From: Prevotellaceae bacterium MN60
GTDB taxonomy: Bacteria; Bacteroidota; Bacteroidia; Bacteroidales; Bacteroidaceae
DNA: 64,000 nt
Direction of reading: 5' to 3'
NCBI GenBank assembly: GCA_900199555.1
Contig: FZQZ01000001.1
Location: 496,001 to 560,000, forward strand
In this document: in pieces, positions 18,727 through 26,393 of the stretch
Layout of the letters: each line of letters opens with the position of its first letter
Numbering within the stretch: the first letter of the stretch is position 1
Position numbers and translations under genes: made by a program
Notes under the pieces: generated by a model
Databases searched by the model: none
Told to the model about the DNA's origin: nothing
What the model saw: the letters and a program-made list of their open reading frames with translations, nothing else

Positions 18727-19953
18727 GTGAGAGTAGAAGGCGACTTTATCAAAATCAACAAATGGCTGCTGCCGCTAAGCTGGTTCTACGGCTTGGGCGT
18801 GAAGCTAAGAAATACGATGTTCAGCATTGGTATGCTGAAGAGTCGTGCCTTCGACGTTCCTGTCATCTCTGTGGGAAACATTACGGTAGGTGGCAGTGGC
18901 AAGACACCTCATATAGAGTATCTCATCCGACTGCTGAAAGATTCCTGTCATACGGCAGTTCTCAGCCGTGGCTACAAGCGCAAGAGCAAAGGTTTTGTGC
19001 TGGCTACTCCCGAGACGACTATGCCTGAGATTGGTGATGAACCTTTCCAGATGAAGCAGAAATTCCCAGAGGTACAGGTGGCTGTGGACAAGGACCGTTG
19101 TCACGGAATTGATACGCTGATAGCTAACGACAAGGATATTGATGTCGTTCTCTTAGATGATGCCTTCCAACATCGCTATGTCAAACCTGGCATCAACATC
19201 TTGTTGGTAGATTATCACCGACTGATTATCTATGATGCCCTGTTGCCTGCTGGCAGACTGCGCGAACCATTGAGTGGAAAGGATCGCGCGGATATCGTAA
19301 TCATCACCAAATGCCCCAAGGACCTCAAACCCATGGAGTATCGTGTCATCACCAAGGCAATGAGCCTCTATCCTTACCAACAGTTGTTCTTCACCACCAT
19401 TGACTATGGTGAACTGAAGCCTGTCTTCGAAGAGGCCAAGGTGCTTGATGGTACTAAGGCTGCTAATGACAATAAGGCTGCCGATGTTCCGTCTGCTGCG
19501 ACTCTGTCGCAGCTCAAAGGCCACCATGTGCTGCTTTTGACAGGCATTGCCTCTCCTCAGCAGATGACGCACGACCTGAATCCGATTATTCCACAGTTGA
19601 CTCCACTCACCTTTGCCGACCATCATAACTTCAAGGCGAAAGATGTGGAACTCATCAACAACACCTTTGCTGCTCTCCCTGAGCCAAAGGCGATAATCAC
19701 AACAGAGAAGGATGCCACTCGCCTACAACATCTCGAAGGACTGAGCAAAGAGGTACGCCAACATCTCTATGTATTACCTATCACGGTCTGCTTCTTACAA
19801 GGACAGACGAAAATGTTTAACCATCAAATTATAGACTATGTACACAAAAATTCAAGAAACAGCATCCTGGTTAAAAGAAAGGATGACCACAAGCCCCAAG
19901 ACAGCAATCATTCTGGGGACAGGCCTCGGACAATTAGCTTCAGAAATAACTGA
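18727..19953 (+). CDS. lpxK: Tetraacyldisaccharide 4'-kinase LpxK
   Basis: A 408-aa inner-membrane-associated kinase that adds the 4'-phosphate to the lipid A precursor. It has the N-terminal helix NKWLLPLSWFYGLGVKLRN, P-loop VGGSGKTP (~54-61), and QHRYVKPGINILLVD. Start is a GTG 9 nt after sppA; no ATG is near. Two oddities: a low-complexity stretch AANDNKAADVPSAATLSQLK (~245-264) whose DNA holds a perfect 8-bp hairpin (19495-19513), and a C-terminus running 116 bp into punA in another frame, so the last ~35 residues may be lineage-specific. Confidence 0.92.
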   Translation: MRVEGDFIKINKWLLPLSWFYGLGVKLRNTMFSIGMLKSRAFDVPVISVGNITVGGSGKTPHIEYLIRLLKDSCHTAVLSRGYKRKSKGFVLATPETTMPEIGDEPFQMKQKFPEVQVAVDKDRCHGIDTLIANDKDIDVVLLDDAFQHRYVKPGINILLVDYHRLIIYDALLPAGRLREPLSGKDRADIVIITKCPKDLKPMEYRVITKAMSLYPYQQLFFTTIDYGELKPVFEEAKVLDGTKAANDNKAADVPSAATLSQLKGHHVLLLTGIASPQQMTHDLNPIIPQLTPLTFADHHNFKAKDVELINNTFAALPEPKAIITTEKDATRLQHLEGLSKEVRQHLYVLPITVCFLQGQTKMFNHQIIDYVHKNSRNSILVKRKDDHKPQDSNHSGDRPRTISFRNN

Positions 19954-20647
19954 TAAGTTTGAAATATCCTATAGCGAAATCCCCAACTTCCCCGTATCTA
20001 CCGTAGAAGGCCATTCCGGCAAACTCATCTTCGGTAAGCTCGGCGGTGTGGACATCCTCGCTATGCAGGGGCGTTTCCACTACTATGAAGGCTACAACAT
20101 GAAGGAGGTTACCTTCCCTGTACGCGTGATGTACGAACTGGGCATCAAGACGCTCTTCGTATCAAATGCTGCCGGAGGTATGAATCCTGAGTTCAAGATT
20201 GGCGATATCATGATTATCACCGATCATATCAACTTCTTCCCCGAGCATCCGTTGCGCGGCAAGAACTTCCCCACAGGTCCTCGCTTCCCAGATATGCACG
20301 AGACCTATGACCATGAGCTCATCAATTTGGCTACCGAGATTGCCAAAGAGAAGAATATCCGCCTCACCTATGGTGTATATGTAGGCACACAGGGCCCCAC
20401 CTTCGAGACTCCTGCCGAATATCGAATGTATCGCACACTGGGTGGCGATGCCGTAGGCATGTCCACCGTTCCCGAGGTGATTGTTGCCCACCATTGTGGC
20501 ATCCGCACCTTTGGTGTTAGTGTCATCACCGACCTTGGCGGCTTCGATGTTCCTGTAGAGGTAAGCCACGAAGAGGTACAGGAGGCAGCCAATCAGGCGC
20601 AGCCCTTCATGACCGAGATTATGCGCGAAATGATTCGCCGCAGCTAA
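19838..20647 (+). CDS. punA: Purine nucleoside phosphorylase (trimeric type I)
   Basis: A 269-aa enzyme that phosphorolyses inosine and guanosine to the base and ribose-1-phosphate in purine salvage. Motifs: AIILGTGLGQLA, the phosphate loop GHSGKL, GRFHYYEGY, NAAGGMNPEFKIGDIM, TYGVYVGTQGPTFETPAEYR and VGMSTVPEVIVA, all typical of PNP-I. Starts inside the end of lpxK. It is followed by the tandem hairpins at 20663-20774 and then thiL. Confidence 0.95.
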   Translation: MYTKIQETASWLKERMTTSPKTAIILGTGLGQLASEITDKFEISYSEIPNFPVSTVEGHSGKLIFGKLGGVDILAMQGRFHYYEGYNMKEVTFPVRVMYELGIKTLFVSNAAGGMNPEFKIGDIMIITDHINFFPEHPLRGKNFPTGPRFPDMHETYDHELINLATEIAKEKNIRLTYGVYVGTQGPTFETPAEYRMYRTLGGDAVGMSTVPEVIVAHHCGIRTFGVSVITDLGGFDVPVEVSHEEVQEAANQAQPFMTEIMREMIRRS

Positions 20648-20650
20648 GGC

Positions 20651-20775
20651 CTGGTCCTGTTTGTTGCTATGCCATAGCAACCTCGGTCTTGCTTGTTGCT
20701 CTATCGCGCTCTGGTCCTGTATGTTGCTATGCCATAGCAACCCTTGGTTCTGTCTGTCGCTATGCCATAGCGACC
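20651..20775 (+). repeat. Tandem hairpin array between punA and thiL
   Basis: Four units of ~32 bp, each beginning with a ggtcctgt-like lead. Three contain a near-perfect palindrome: gttgctatgccatagcaac at 20663-20681 and 20723-20741, and gtcgctatgccatagcgac at 20756-20774. The third carries a paired T-C/A-G change that keeps the stem intact. The second unit (about 20683-20709) is degenerate and lost its right arm. It sits within the sppA-thiL operon. Confidence 0.85.
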
Positions 20776-20795
20776 CCAAATAAAAAAAAGAATAA

Positions 20796-21911
20796 ATGGA
20801 AATAGCTAAAATTGGAGAATTCGGGCTGATTGACCGTCTTACTAAAGACATCAAGCCCCAAAATACATCTACTCAGTATGGCGTAGGCGATGACTGTGCC
20901 GTACTCCACTACCCCGACTCTGAGGTTCTCATCACTACGGATATGCTCATGGAGGGTGTCCACTTCGACCTTACCTATATCGACTTGCAGCACCTTGGCT
21001 GGAAGTCGGCAATGGTGAATATCAGTGACATCTTTGCCATGAATGGCACACCACGCCAGATGACGGTATCCTTGGCACTCTCTAAGCGCTTCAGCGTAGA
21101 GGATGTAGAACAGTTCTACTCTGGCCTTCGCATGGCTTGCGACAAGTGGGGCGTAGATATCGTGGGTGGCGACACCACCAGTAGTTATACGGGATTGGCC
21201 ATCTCTATCACCTGCATCGGCGAGGCCCGCAAAGAAGACATCGTCTATCGCAATGGTGCCAAAGAGACCGACCTTATCTGTGTCTCTGGCGACCTTGGTG
21301 CTGCCTATATGGGCCTCCAGCTCTTGGAGCGCGAGAAGTCTGTCTATTACCAGATGATAGAAGATGCCAAGAAGAAAGCTGCCACTGTTCACGCTGGTGC
21401 CACTGTTCCCGATGGTGCCACCGTTTCCGCTGCTTCTACAGCGGGTAGCATCCCTGATTTCCAGCCCGACTTTGCGGGTAAGGAGTATCTCCTTCAGCGC
21501 CAGCTGAAGACCGAGGCTCGTGGCGATATCATCCAGAAGTTGCGCGAGGCAGGTATCCGCCCCACCGCTATGATGGACATCTCTGATGGTCTCTCCAGCG
21601 AACTCATGCATATCTGCAAGCAGAGTCATGTGGGGTGTCGCGTCTTCGAGAAACAGATTCCTATCGATTACCAGACGGCAGTGATGGCTGAAGAACTGAA
21701 TATGAATGTCACCACTTGTGCCCTCAATGGTGGCGAAGACTATGAACTGCTCTTCACGGTTCCCATTGGCGACCATGAAAAGATTCAGCAGTTGGAGGAT
21801 GTGAAGCTCATTGGTCACATCACTAAAGAGAGCCTTGGCCATGTCCTTGTCACACGCGATGACCAGGAATTTGAGCTCAAAGCACAGGGATGGACCATGG
21901 AAAAAGCCTAA
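20796..21911 (+). CDS. thiL: Thiamine-monophosphate kinase
   Basis: A 371-aa enzyme that phosphorylates thiamine monophosphate to the cofactor thiamine pyrophosphate. Motifs: YGVGDDCAVL, TTDMLMEGVHF, VGGDTTSS, AMMDISDGLSSEL and the end GGEDYELLFTV. A low-complexity insert around residues 190-225 (HAGATVPDGATVSAAS...) is encoded by imperfect 18-bp tandem repeats at about 21385-21440 and is absent from typical ThiL, so the protein is longer than the usual ~330 aa. Last gene of the operon. Confidence 0.93.
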   Translation: MEIAKIGEFGLIDRLTKDIKPQNTSTQYGVGDDCAVLHYPDSEVLITTDMLMEGVHFDLTYIDLQHLGWKSAMVNISDIFAMNGTPRQMTVSLALSKRFSVEDVEQFYSGLRMACDKWGVDIVGGDTTSSYTGLAISITCIGEARKEDIVYRNGAKETDLICVSGDLGAAYMGLQLLEREKSVYYQMIEDAKKKAATVHAGATVPDGATVSAASTAGSIPDFQPDFAGKEYLLQRQLKTEARGDIIQKLREAGIRPTAMMDISDGLSSELMHICKQSHVGCRVFEKQIPIDYQTAVMAEELNMNVTTCALNGGEDYELLFTVPIGDHEKIQQLEDVKLIGHITKESLGHVLVTRDDQEFELKAQGWTMEKA

Positions 21912-21957
21912 GAAAACGACTTTTTTAAGTAAAATGCAAAAATAATTGGAGAAAAGT

Positions 21958-21988
21958 TTGGTCAGTTGCATTTTTCTTCGTACCTTTG
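21958..21988 (+). promoter_or_regulatory. Promoter of tRNA-Phe
   Basis: TTTG at 21958-21961, 19-nt spacer, TACCTTTG at 21981-21988, about 36 nt before the mature tRNA 5' end: a textbook Bacteroidetes promoter. Confidence 0.8.
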
Positions 21989-22024
21989 CACCCGCAAACG
22001 AAAGGAATGCAGTGATCTAAACTT

Positions 22025-22097
22025 GGTGCCTTAGCTCAGTTGGTAGAGCATCGGACTGAAAATCCGTGTGTCCCCGGTTCGATTCCTGGAGGTACCA
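22025..22097 (+). tRNA. tRNA-Phe (GAA)
   Basis: A 73-nt cloverleaf: acceptor GGTGCCT/AGGTACC, D arm GCTC-AGTTGGTA-GAGC, anticodon loop CTGAAAA with anticodon GAA, T loop TTCGATT. CCA is not encoded. One mismatch each is seen in the anticodon stem (27-43) and the T stem (C-T), otherwise normal. Confidence 0.95.
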
Positions 22098-22114
22098 CTC
22101 CTCCTTTCATTATG

Positions 22115-22153
22115 AATCCTGCGAAAGTCAATTGACTGTAGCAGGATTTTTTT
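22115..22153 (+). terminator. Intrinsic terminator after tRNA-Phe
   Basis: Stem aatcctgc (22115-22122) with gcaggatt (22141-22148), an inner agtc/gact pairing, then a T7 run. Confidence 0.85.
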
Positions 22154-22207
22154 GTATTCCAGATTTTTTTTACTATATTTGCAGCGAGTAACTTAAAACA
22201 AGCAATT

Positions 22208-22792
22208 ATGGAGAAAATCGAATTGATGCTACTGCCGTATCCAGAGAATGCACTGGAACCTGTTATCAGTAAAGAAACCATTAGTTTCCATCACGGCAAA
22301 CACTTGGCTACGTATGTCAACAACCTGAATGCTCTCCTTGAGGGCACTCCTTTGGCTGGAAAGTCTTTAGAGGAGATTGTTTTGAAGGCAGAAGGTGGCA
22401 TGCTGAACAATGCTGGCCAGATTCTGAATCACAACATGTATTTCAGCCAGTTTACCGCTAAGCCTCAACAGGCTGTTCCTACAGGCAAACTCGCAGAGGC
22501 TATCAGCCGCGACTTTGGTTCTTTCGATGCTTTCAAGGAGGAGTTTCAGAAGAAGGGTGCTACCCTCTTTGGCTCTGGTTGGGTATGGTTGTCTGCCGAT
22601 AAAGATGGCAAACTGGTCATCACGCAGGAGACCAACGCTGCCAATCCCATACAAAAGGGATTAAAGCCATTGCTCACCTTCGATGTCTGGGAACATGCTT
22701 ATTATCTGGATTACCAGAATCGTCGTCCAGACCATTTAGCTGCACTGTGGCAGATTGTCAACTGGCAGGTCGTTGAGAGCCGATACGCTTAG
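22208..22792 (+). CDS. sodB: Superoxide dismutase (Fe/Mn family)
   Basis: A 194-aa enzyme that dismutates superoxide to peroxide and oxygen. The four metal ligands are visible: His in FHHGKHLATYVNNLN, His in ILNHNMYF, and Asp and His in FDVWEHAYYLDYQNRR. The family's tryptophan-rich GSGWVWL is present. Bacteroidetes enzymes of this type are often cambialistic, so metal use is not assigned. Promoter TATATTTG lies ~22 nt upstream. Convergent with alkD, 4 nt apart. Confidence 0.95.
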   Translation: MEKIELMLLPYPENALEPVISKETISFHHGKHLATYVNNLNALLEGTPLAGKSLEEIVLKAEGGMLNNAGQILNHNMYFSQFTAKPQQAVPTGKLAEAISRDFGSFDAFKEEFQKKGATLFGSGWVWLSADKDGKLVITQETNAANPIQKGLKPLLTFDVWEHAYYLDYQNRRPDHLAALWQIVNWQVVESRYA

Positions 22793-22796
22793 GCGC

Positions 22797-23555
22797 TTAT
22801 TGTCTCATCCACTCTTTCCGCTCTGTCTCGGACATTTTCTCGATGGCATAGCGGAGCATGGTGCGTGGCATCTCGTGAACATGCTGGCGCAGGAATGCGC
22901 GTAGCAGATCCATCGATACCCTTTTACCCATCTCTCTCAGCATCCATCCCACGGCCTTATGCATCAGGTCGTGAGGATGGTGCAGATGTTTCTCGGCATA
23001 GCGCAGACACCACGAGGGGTCCCCTTGTTGTGAGGTTTTCCACGAACAGACAATGCTCATGCGTTGTTTCCATAGACAACTGCTTGCTGCCAACTCATCC
23101 ATCACCTGATATTTATATTCCTGGTCACCCAGCATGGTGGGCAATAGCAACCAGTTGCCTAATATCTTATGCACAGAGAGATCTACCAAGTCCCAGTTGT
23201 TGGCTTGCTCAGCATATTGCAGATATAGCTGTACTATCTCGTCACGCTGCCTGATGGCATCAGGATTATTCTCCAGTCGCTTGGTAGCCAGTTTTTCAAA
23301 CTTTGCCACCAGTATCAAGAATCCGCAGAGCCTCACCTCATGCCAAGGATTCATCAGCAGTGTCGGTATCTCGGCTAAGGGGAAATCTGTTCCTGCCATT
23401 TTCACCACCGCTCGCGTCTGTGGTACCTTTAGTCCTAAGAACTCATCACCCTCACCATATTCACCGGGACCAGTCTTAAAGAAGCCCATCAATATCTGTC
23501 GCTGCGTATCATTCTGCTGCGACTCCATATAACTGATAATCTCTTGTGCTGTCAT
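22797..23555 (-). CDS. DNA alkylation repair protein (AlkD-like)
   Basis: A 252-aa HEAT-like-repeat glycosylase that removes alkylated bases without base flipping. Typical pieces: GVKVPQTR-like GLKVPQTRAVVK, MNPWHEVRLCGFLILVAKFEK, the segment NNWDLVDLSVHKILGNWL containing the catalytic Asp, and HDLMHKAVGWMLREMGKR. The promoter is one half of a palindrome shared with the divergent epimerase gene (23576-23613). Confidence 0.92.
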   Translation of the reverse strand: MTAQEIISYMESQQNDTQRQILMGFFKTGPGEYGEGDEFLGLKVPQTRAVVKMAGTDFPLAEIPTLLMNPWHEVRLCGFLILVAKFEKLATKRLENNPDAIRQRDEIVQLYLQYAEQANNWDLVDLSVHKILGNWLLLPTMLGDQEYKYQVMDELAASSCLWKQRMSIVCSWKTSQQGDPSWCLRYAEKHLHHPHDLMHKAVGWMLREMGKRVSMDLLRAFLRQHVHEMPRTMLRYAIEKMSETERKEWMRQ

Positions 23556-23575
23556 TTCTTGCTACAAATTTGTGG

Positions 23576-23613
23576 CAAAGATACGAATTATTTCTGAAAT
23601 ATTCGTATCTTTG
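23576..23613. promoter_or_regulatory. Palindromic divergent promoter, alkD and epimerase
   Basis: Arms caaagatacgaat (23576-23588) and attcgtatctttg (23601-23613) are perfect inverted copies. Each arm contains a TATCTTTG -7 box, one per strand, so each promoter's -33 region overlaps the other's -7 box. Confidence 0.75.
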
Positions 23614-23621
23614 TACCCAAT

Positions 23622-25145
23622 ATGGAAAGAATAGACTTAAACAATAAAACGATATTAGTGACGGGTGGTGCCGGTTTCATTGGCTCCAACCTTATCAAGC
23701 GCCTATTAACCGAAACAAAGGGCACCACGATTATCAATATCGATAATCTCAACACCTACTACGATGTTTCCCTCAAGGAATACCGCCTCAAAGAGCTGGA
23801 GCGCCTGTCTCAGGCCCCCTCTAATCCCGGCCCTTTGTCCCCGACGGTTTCCCCGTCGGGTGTCACCTATCGCTTCCTCAAGGCCGATATCGCCGATAGG
23901 CCCTTCATCGATAAGCTCTTCGCCGAATATAAGCCCCAGATTGTGGTCAACCTTGCCGCGCAGGCAGGTGTGCGCTATTCTATCGAGAATCCCGATGCTT
24001 ATATCATGAGCAACATGATGGGCTTCTACAATATCTTGGAGGCCTGTCGCCATTTCCCTGTGGAGCACTTGGTCTATGCCAGTTCCAGCAGTGTCTATGG
24101 CGGTAACAAGAAGGTGCCCTTCAGCACCGACGACCGCGTGGATAATCCCGTCAGCCTCTATGCCGCTACTAAGAAGAGCAACGAGCTCTTTGCCCATTGC
24201 TATTCCAAACTCTACAATATCCCCACCACAGGTCTGCGCTTCTTCACAGTCTATGGTCCTGCCGGTCGCCCGGATATGGCCTACTTTGGCTTTACCAACA
24301 AGCTGTTGAAGGGTGACACCATCCAGATCTTCAACTATGGTAATTGTCGCCGCGACTTCACCTATGTGGATGATATCGTTGAGGGCATCATGCGCGTGAT
24401 GCAGGGCGCTCCTGAAGCCTCTCCTAAATCCTCCCCTAAAGGGAAGGACTTGGGCGTACACACAGCAGATCCGATGATGTATGGATTGCTGAAAGAACAT
24501 GCGGAAGAGATGCGTAATAACCCTACAGAGGCTGAAAAAGTGCTTTGGAAAGCGCTCAGAGCCAAAGGCTTAGGTGTAAAGTTCCGTCAACAGCACATCA
24601 TCGAGGATTTCATTGTGGATTTCTACTGCAATGAATACAAAGTAACAATAGAGGTGGATGGTGGCTATCATAATGTGGAAAAACAGATAAAGTCTGATGC
24701 AGAGCGCACAGCACGTCTTAAGGAACTTGGATATACCGAACTGCGCTTCAGCAATGAAGAAATTCTCTGTGATATCGATAACGTACTGAAGAAGATAAAG
24801 ACGTTCTGCAGCGGAACACCCTCGCCTCTCTCCCCTCCCTTCAGGGAGGGGTTGGGGGTAGGCTCTGACGCTCCCTATGCCATCTATAACATCGGCGGTG
24901 GTCACCCCGAAAACCTGCTCGACTTTGTCAATATCTTGCAGGAAGAACTCATCCGTGCCGGTGTATTGCCCCAAGACTATGATTTCGAGGCACATAAGCA
25001 ACTGGTACCTATGCAGCCGGGCGATGTGCCTACCACCTATGCGGATACCACTGCCCTTGAGCACGACTTTGGCTTTACCCCGAAGATTATGCTGCGCGAA
25101 GGCTTGCGCAAGTTTGCCGAATGGTATAAGGAATACTATTGTTAA
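23622..25145 (+). CDS. NAD-dependent nucleotide-sugar epimerase interrupted by a DUF559 nuclease-like domain
   Basis: A 507-aa protein; the family is normally ~350 aa. The epimerase part resembles UDP-glucuronate 4-epimerases: TGGAGFIGSNLIKRLL (Rossmann loop, ~13-28), SSSSVYGG, Y180-x3-K184 (SLYAATKKSNE), RFFTVYGPAGRPDMA, and the C-terminal GGGHPENLLDFVNILQEEL. Two foreign segments are in frame: residues ~64-82 (SQAPSNPGPLSPTVSPSG, DNA hairpin 23840-23860) and residues ~265-415, which hold a complete DUF559 domain flanked by palindromic repeats. Both lie in loops between conserved blocks, so activity may survive. The flavoprotein gene starts 1 nt after the stop. Confidence 0.88.
   Translation: MERIDLNNKTILVTGGAGFIGSNLIKRLLTETKGTTIINIDNLNTYYDVSLKEYRLKELERLSQAPSNPGPLSPTVSPSGVTYRFLKADIADRPFIDKLFAEYKPQIVVNLAAQAGVRYSIENPDAYIMSNMMGFYNILEACRHFPVEHLVYASSSSVYGGNKKVPFSTDDRVDNPVSLYAATKKSNELFAHCYSKLYNIPTTGLRFFTVYGPAGRPDMAYFGFTNKLLKGDTIQIFNYGNCRRDFTYVDDIVEGIMRVMQGAPEASPKSSPKGKDLGVHTADPMMYGLLKEHAEEMRNNPTEAEKVLWKALRAKGLGVKFRQQHIIEDFIVDFYCNEYKVTIEVDGGYHNVEKQIKSDAERTARLKELGYTELRFSNEEILCDIDNVLKKIKTFCSGTPSPLSPPFREGLGVGSDAPYAIYNIGGGHPENLLDFVNILQEELIRAGVLPQDYDFEAHKQLVPMQPGDVPTTYADTTALEHDFGFTPKIMLREGLRKFAEWYKEYYC
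24412..24867 (+). mobile_element. In-frame DUF559 insertion with inverted palindromic ends
   Basis: Within the epimerase gene, codons ~285-397 encode a DUF559/Vsr-like (PD-(D/E)XK-type) domain: NNPTEAEKVLWKALRAKGLG, KFRQQHIIEDFIVDFYC, the catalytic-type VTIEVDGGYHN, and ELGYTELRFSNEEIL. Left flank (about 24414-24448) reads GCCTCTCCTAAATCC..CCCCTAAAGGGAAGG; right flank (24828-24864), read on the other strand, is GCCTACCCCCAACCCC..TCCCTGAAGGGAGG. The flanks are thus inverted copies of the palindromic element spread through the window, like terminal inverted repeats. No stop or frameshift is introduced on either side. Confidence 0.7.
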
Positions 25146-25146
25146 T

Positions 25147-26325
25147 ATGAAGACAGCTATCGTTGGCGGAGGTGCCGCAGGCTTCTTTCTGGCTATCAAC
25201 CTCAAGGAGATGATGCCCGAGATGGAAGTTACCATCTTTGAGCGCAGCCAACGTGTATTGGCTAAGGTAGAGATTTCTGGAGGTGGACGCTGCAACTGTA
25301 CCAACACGTTTGAGGAGGTCAGCGACCTGTCACAGGTCTATCCGCGTGGTCACCGCCTGTTAAAGCGACTCTTCAAGGGTTTCAATCATCACGATGCTTA
25401 TGCATGGTTCGAGAGGCATGGTGTGCCCTTGGTCATACAGGATGACCAGTGTGTCTTCCCTGAGGCACAAGACTCGCATGCCATCATCAACTGTTTTCTC
25501 TCTCTCGCCCATCGCTATCATATCGAGATACGCAAGAGCTGCAAAGTGCAGTCTTTGGATGATGTCAGAGACTACGACTATGTAGCAGTCACTACGGGTG
25601 GTTCACCCAAGGGCGAAGGCCTGCGCTGGTTGTCTGCACTAGGCCATGAGATAGAGGCTCCCGTGCCCTCCCTGTTCACCTTTGAGATTCACGATAAGCA
25701 GTTGCAGTCGTTGATGGGCTTGGTGACGGACGTAGAGGCCATGATTCCCGGCACCAAGATGCGAGCCAGTGGTCCTTTGCTCATTACGCATTGGGGCTTC
25801 AGTGGTCCTGCCATCTTAAAGCTCTCCAGTCATGCCGCGCGCTATCTGGCAGAACATGACTATCAGTCACCACTGGCCATTCGGTGGCTCTCACTCACCG
25901 AACAGGAGATGATTACGCTATTACACGAACAGGTAGTCACCCAACCCAAGAAACAGCTCACCACCTATAATCCCTTTGGCCTGCAACAGCGCCTGTGGAC
26001 CTATCTCGTTGAGAAGGCACTTGACACGCGTTCACAGATCCGTTGGATGGAACTCAACAAAAAAGATGTCAACCGATTGGTTAACATCCTCTTAAATGAC
26101 ACTTATCAAATAGCGGGGCGCGCCCCTTTCAAGGATGAGTTTGTCACCTGTGGTGGCATCTCCCTCAAGGCTATCAATCCCTCTACTTTAGAGAGCAAGC
26201 ATGTGCCTCATCTCTATTTCGCTGGCGAGGTGCTCGACATCGATGGCATCACGGGAGGCTTCAATTTCCAGGCAGCCTGGACCACCGCCTATACCATTGC
26301 CCAAGCCATCACCTCTCACCGCTAA
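25147..26325 (+). CDS. FAD-dependent oxidoreductase (BaiN/HI0933-like)
   Basis: A 392-aa flavoprotein of the BaiN/RdsA (HI0933) family. It has an N-terminal dinucleotide fold AIVGGGAAGFFLAINLKE, the family signature KVEISGGGRCNCTN, TTGGSPKGEG, and the C-terminal FAD segment LYFAGEVLDIDGITGGFNFQAAW. Physiological substrate is unknown. The ATG at 25147 follows the epimerase stop by one base (translational coupling likely); a longer open frame upstream overlaps the epimerase gene and is not used. Confidence 0.9.
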   Translation: MKTAIVGGGAAGFFLAINLKEMMPEMEVTIFERSQRVLAKVEISGGGRCNCTNTFEEVSDLSQVYPRGHRLLKRLFKGFNHHDAYAWFERHGVPLVIQDDQCVFPEAQDSHAIINCFLSLAHRYHIEIRKSCKVQSLDDVRDYDYVAVTTGGSPKGEGLRWLSALGHEIEAPVPSLFTFEIHDKQLQSLMGLVTDVEAMIPGTKMRASGPLLITHWGFSGPAILKLSSHAARYLAEHDYQSPLAIRWLSLTEQEMITLLHEQVVTQPKKQLTTYNPFGLQQRLWTYLVEKALDTRSQIRWMELNKKDVNRLVNILLNDTYQIAGRAPFKDEFVTCGGISLKAINPSTLESKHVPHLYFAGEVLDIDGITGGFNFQAAWTTAYTIAQAITSHR

Positions 26326-26330
26326 CCATT

Positions 26331-26393
26331 CTCCCCTCCCTTCAGGGAGGGGTCGGGGGTAGGCTCTTACAGGGAGGGGTCGGGGGTAGGCTC
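26331..26393. repeat. Two copies of the GC-rich palindromic element
   Basis: ctcccctcccttcaggg-aggggtcgggggtaggctc followed by a partial second copy. The stop codon and the last ~10 codons of the aldo/keto reductase gene (GEPTPDPSL) are encoded by this repeat. Confidence 0.85.

Noticed and set aside
20760..21971. 403-codon minus-strand frame opposite thiL
   Set aside because: Antisense shadow of a clear thiL; no promoter and no family resemblance.
22036..22281. 81-codon minus-strand frame over tRNA-Phe
   Set aside because: Antisense to the tRNA; such frames are a well-known annotation artefact.
24412..24867. The epimerase insert as an intein
   Set aside because: No splicing blocks (no N-terminal Cys/Ser block A or C-terminal HN before Cys/Ser/Thr); DUF559 is not an intein homing endonuclease architecture.
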